DNA of 6,934 nt, from NCBI GenBank assembly GCA_002478745.1, contig DLQI01000156.1:1-6934 (forward strand). The letters run 5' to 3'. How positions within the stretch are numbered: the first letter of the stretch is position 1; each line of letters opens with the position of its first letter. Below are positions 6,588 to 6,934 of the stretch, piece after piece. This DNA is from Rhodobacteraceae bacterium UBA7436. Lineage in GTDB: Bacteria; Pseudomonadota; Alphaproteobacteria; Rhodobacterales; Rhodobacteraceae. The position numbers and the translations under genes are program-made. The notes below the pieces were generated by a model. The model was not told where the DNA came from, made no database searches, and saw only the letters and a list, made by a program, of their open reading frames with translations.

Positions 6588-6614
6588 GAGAGCGGGGCGG
6601 GGCTGCGCCCTCTC
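6588..6614. repeat. GC-rich hairpin in the divergent gap before the VanZ-like gene
   Basis: GGGCG (6595-6599) and CGCCC (6606-6610) pair around a 6-nt loop, and GAGA (6588-6591) can pair with TCTC (6611-6614) outside it, leaving a short bulge of three bases. No T-run follows on either strand, so it is not a clear terminator. It lies 43 nt before the ATG of the VanZ-like gene and could affect its mRNA leader, or be a chance feature of GC-rich DNA. Confidence 0.3.
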
Positions 6615-6656
6615 CAGCCGCTTGCCTTTGCCCCATGCGCCCGCTACGCCCACCAC

Positions 6657-6934
6657 ATGCGCAAGTACCTCGACATCCCCCTCACAGCCTTTGTGGCCAT
6701 CACCCTGAGTGTGGCCATGCTCTGGCCCCTCGAGGCGCCCCCGCCCGTGCCCGAGGGCAGCGACAAGCTCGTGCACTTCATAGCCTTCGCCGCACTCGCC
6801 TTCCCGCTTGCCCGCACCGGCCGCCTGGGGCTAGTTGCGGTGTTCATAGGTGCCAGCGCCTTCGGCGGCCTCATTGAGCTCATACAGCCCTATTTTAACC
6901 GCAGCGCTGACATGGGCGACTGGGTGGCTGACAC
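6657..6934 (+). CDS. VanZ-family membrane protein, C-terminus cut by window edge
   Basis: The open frame from the ATG at 6657 runs off the right edge after 92 codons. It reads an N-terminal membrane helix (about residues 8-24, LTAFVAITLSVAMLW), a proline-rich loop, then SDKLVHFIAFAALAFPL (about 36-52), and a further helix with FGGLIELIQPYFNRSADMGDW (about 68-88). KLVHF, the EL.Q pair and the R-D-GDW ending are the hallmark residues of small VanZ-like proteins. Members are inner-membrane proteins of mostly unknown role; the name comes from a teicoplanin-resistance gene, and resistance should not be inferred. The GC-rich codon use differs from the left part of the window, with scattered ATA codons as an exception. 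No clear ribosome site precedes the ATG, so the start is uncertain, but no other in-frame start codon is near. Confidence 0.8.
   Translation, partial: MRKYLDIPLTAFVAITLSVAMLWPLEAPPPVPEGSDKLVHFIAFAALAFPLARTGRLGLVAVFIGASAFGGLIELIQPYFNRSADMGDWVAD

Noticed and set aside
4983..6656. Search for tRNA, CRISPR repeats, IS ends or integrase remnants around the decayed stretch
   Set aside because: No cloverleaf, no regularly spaced repeats, no long terminal inverted repeats and no transposase or integrase motifs could be read by eye.

Overview
The window reads as chromosomal DNA of an alphaproteobacterium, most likely a Rhodobacterales (Roseobacter-type) species. This rests on the look of the Hsp33, CoA pyrophosphatase and CCA-transferase proteins, the moderate GC of the gene-dense part, and the very tight gene packing. 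No database search was possible, so the taxonomy is an inference.

Positions 1-4460 hold a compact minus-strand run of four overlapping genes, read from right to left: hslO (redox chaperone Hsp33), a NudL-type CoA pyrophosphatase, a CCA tRNA nucleotidyltransferase, and an ABC exporter with fused membrane and ATPase domains whose last residues run off the left edge. Each junction overlaps (8, 22 and 1 nt), so the four are very likely one transcript with coupled translation. The set combines proteome and metabolite housekeeping: oxidative-stress chaperoning, hydrolysis of CoA derivatives, tRNA 3'-end synthesis or repair, and export. A single second Nudix hydrolase (4542-4982) is transcribed divergently from the 81-bp gap in front of hslO.

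Positions 4983-6180 are AT-richer and decayed. The minus strand from 4985 to about 5520 holds a clear pseudogene of a SpoIIE/PP2C-type serine phosphatase catalytic domain, with several stops and one frameshift but with most of its protein signature still legible. Further right are a terminator-like hairpin, a dyad overlapping a perfect -10 hexamer, and a very short relic that resembles the N-terminus of a Wzz-type polysaccharide chain-length protein. The rest of that stretch gives no gene I can defend.

Near 6182 the base composition changes abruptly to GC-rich. This last part contains a 47-codon minus-strand ORF of unknown function with a good ribosome binding site, a GC-rich hairpin, and the start of a VanZ-family membrane protein that runs off the right edge. 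The change of composition next to decayed genes suggests an island or rearrangement boundary, or an assembly join. I see no convincing new defence, mobile or RNA system; the relic phosphatase and the composition junction are the points most worth checking.
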